Source: an uncultured Lachnospiraceae bacterium (GTDB taxonomy: Bacteria > Bacillota_A > Clostridia > Lachnospirales > Lachnospiraceae). From it: 6,169 nt of DNA. Under the pieces are notes generated by a model, which worked only from the letters and a program-made list of their open reading frames with translations, searched no databases and had not been told where the DNA came from. The DNA is taken from assembly GCA_946621895.1 (NCBI GenBank), contig CAMOOZ010000301.1:1-6169 (forward strand). Direction: 5' to 3'. How positions within the stretch are numbered: the first letter of the stretch is position 1; each line of letters opens with the position of its first letter. The translations under genes and the position numbers were made by a program. Of the stretch, positions 6,019 to 6,169 are shown in pieces.

Positions 6019-6169
6019 ATGCTGAAGGGATTATGCAGAAAAGTGAAGGATTTTTTTCGGGAGGATGACGGCATGGGGTCCGTTGAGGTGATCCTGATGA
6101 TCGTGGTCCTGGTGGGCCTGGTTCTGATTTTCAAGGACCGTCTGATTGGGATCGTGAACAGCCTCTTCC
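6019..6169 (+). CDS. Flp1-like pilin, 3' end cut by the window edge
   Basis: The likely main pilus subunit; the first 50 residues are in the window. An 18-residue charged leader (MLKGLCRKVKDFFREDDG) is followed by MGSVEVILMIVVLVGLVLIF. Cleavage after Gly18 puts Glu23 at +5 of the mature chain, as in type IV pilins, and the following hydrophobic helix (about 24-38) would embed in the membrane and then pack in the fibre. The GMGSVEVIL pattern fits the Flp1-like family common in Firmicutes, whose members are about 50-65 residues, so few residues are probably missing. The start ATG 6019 has a perfect AAGGAGG at 6007-6013, 5 bases away, one of the strongest sites here and in keeping with an abundant product. 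TadV at 626-1078 is the obvious processing enzyme. The strand is open at the right edge. Confidence 0.88.
   Translation, partial: MLKGLCRKVKDFFREDDGMGSVEVILMIVVLVGLVLIFKDRLIGIVNSLF

Noticed and set aside
5918..6025. A 35-residue + strand frame ending inside the pilin start region (MRGGWLEIITEGEE...).
   Set aside because: No ribosome binding site and no family resemblance; its 3' part covers the pilin hairpin and ribosome binding site, which explain the sequence better.
1..6169. CRISPR arrays, tRNA or rRNA genes, insertion sequences or attachment sites.
   Set aside because: I looked for regularly spaced repeats, cloverleaf-like segments, transposase motifs and flanking duplications by eye and saw none.

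Overview
The window reads as chromosomal DNA of a fairly GC-rich Firmicute, most likely a Clostridia member of the Lachnospiraceae type. This is inferred from the protein style (the CpaF sequence, the Flp1-like pilin, the split TadB/TadC layout) and from strong GGAGG-type ribosome binding sites; no taxonomic marker gene is present. All genes I can support lie on the + strand.

Layout: bases 1-330 are the C-terminal end of an aconitase-family hydratase, closed by two strong intrinsic terminators in tandem (356-398 and 425-457). An AT-rich spacer with T-rich direct repeats and a weak promoter candidate follows. From 626 to the right edge runs a Tad/Flp-type (type IVc) pilus cluster: tadV prepilin peptidase (626-1078), tadZ/cpaE-like localisation factor (1145-2143), cpaF/tadA secretion ATPase (2262-3530), tadB platform protein (3391-4299), tadC platform protein (4328-5782), and the start of a Flp1-like pilin gene (6019 to beyond 6169). 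No terminator is visible between 626 and 6169, so one transcript could cover the cluster.

How the parts fit: the pilin has a class III-like signal in which Gly18 is the expected cleavage residue and Glu23 falls at +5 of the mature chain; TadV has both aspartates needed to cut it. CpaF has complete Walker A, Asp-box, Walker B and His-box motifs and would drive assembly through TadB and TadC in the membrane, while TadZ would position the machine. The minor pilins (TadE/F/G-like) expected in such clusters are not in the window and may lie to the right.

The pilus type is known, and I do not see an entirely new system. The less ordinary points are: a TadZ whose Walker A lysine position is Gln; a TadC with about 195 extracytoplasmic residues, including an Ig-like stretch, inserted between its membrane segments; a possible 140-base out-of-frame overlap of cpaF and tadB; a 236-base structured spacer just before the pilin; and a long-range GC-rich inverted repeat before cpaF.
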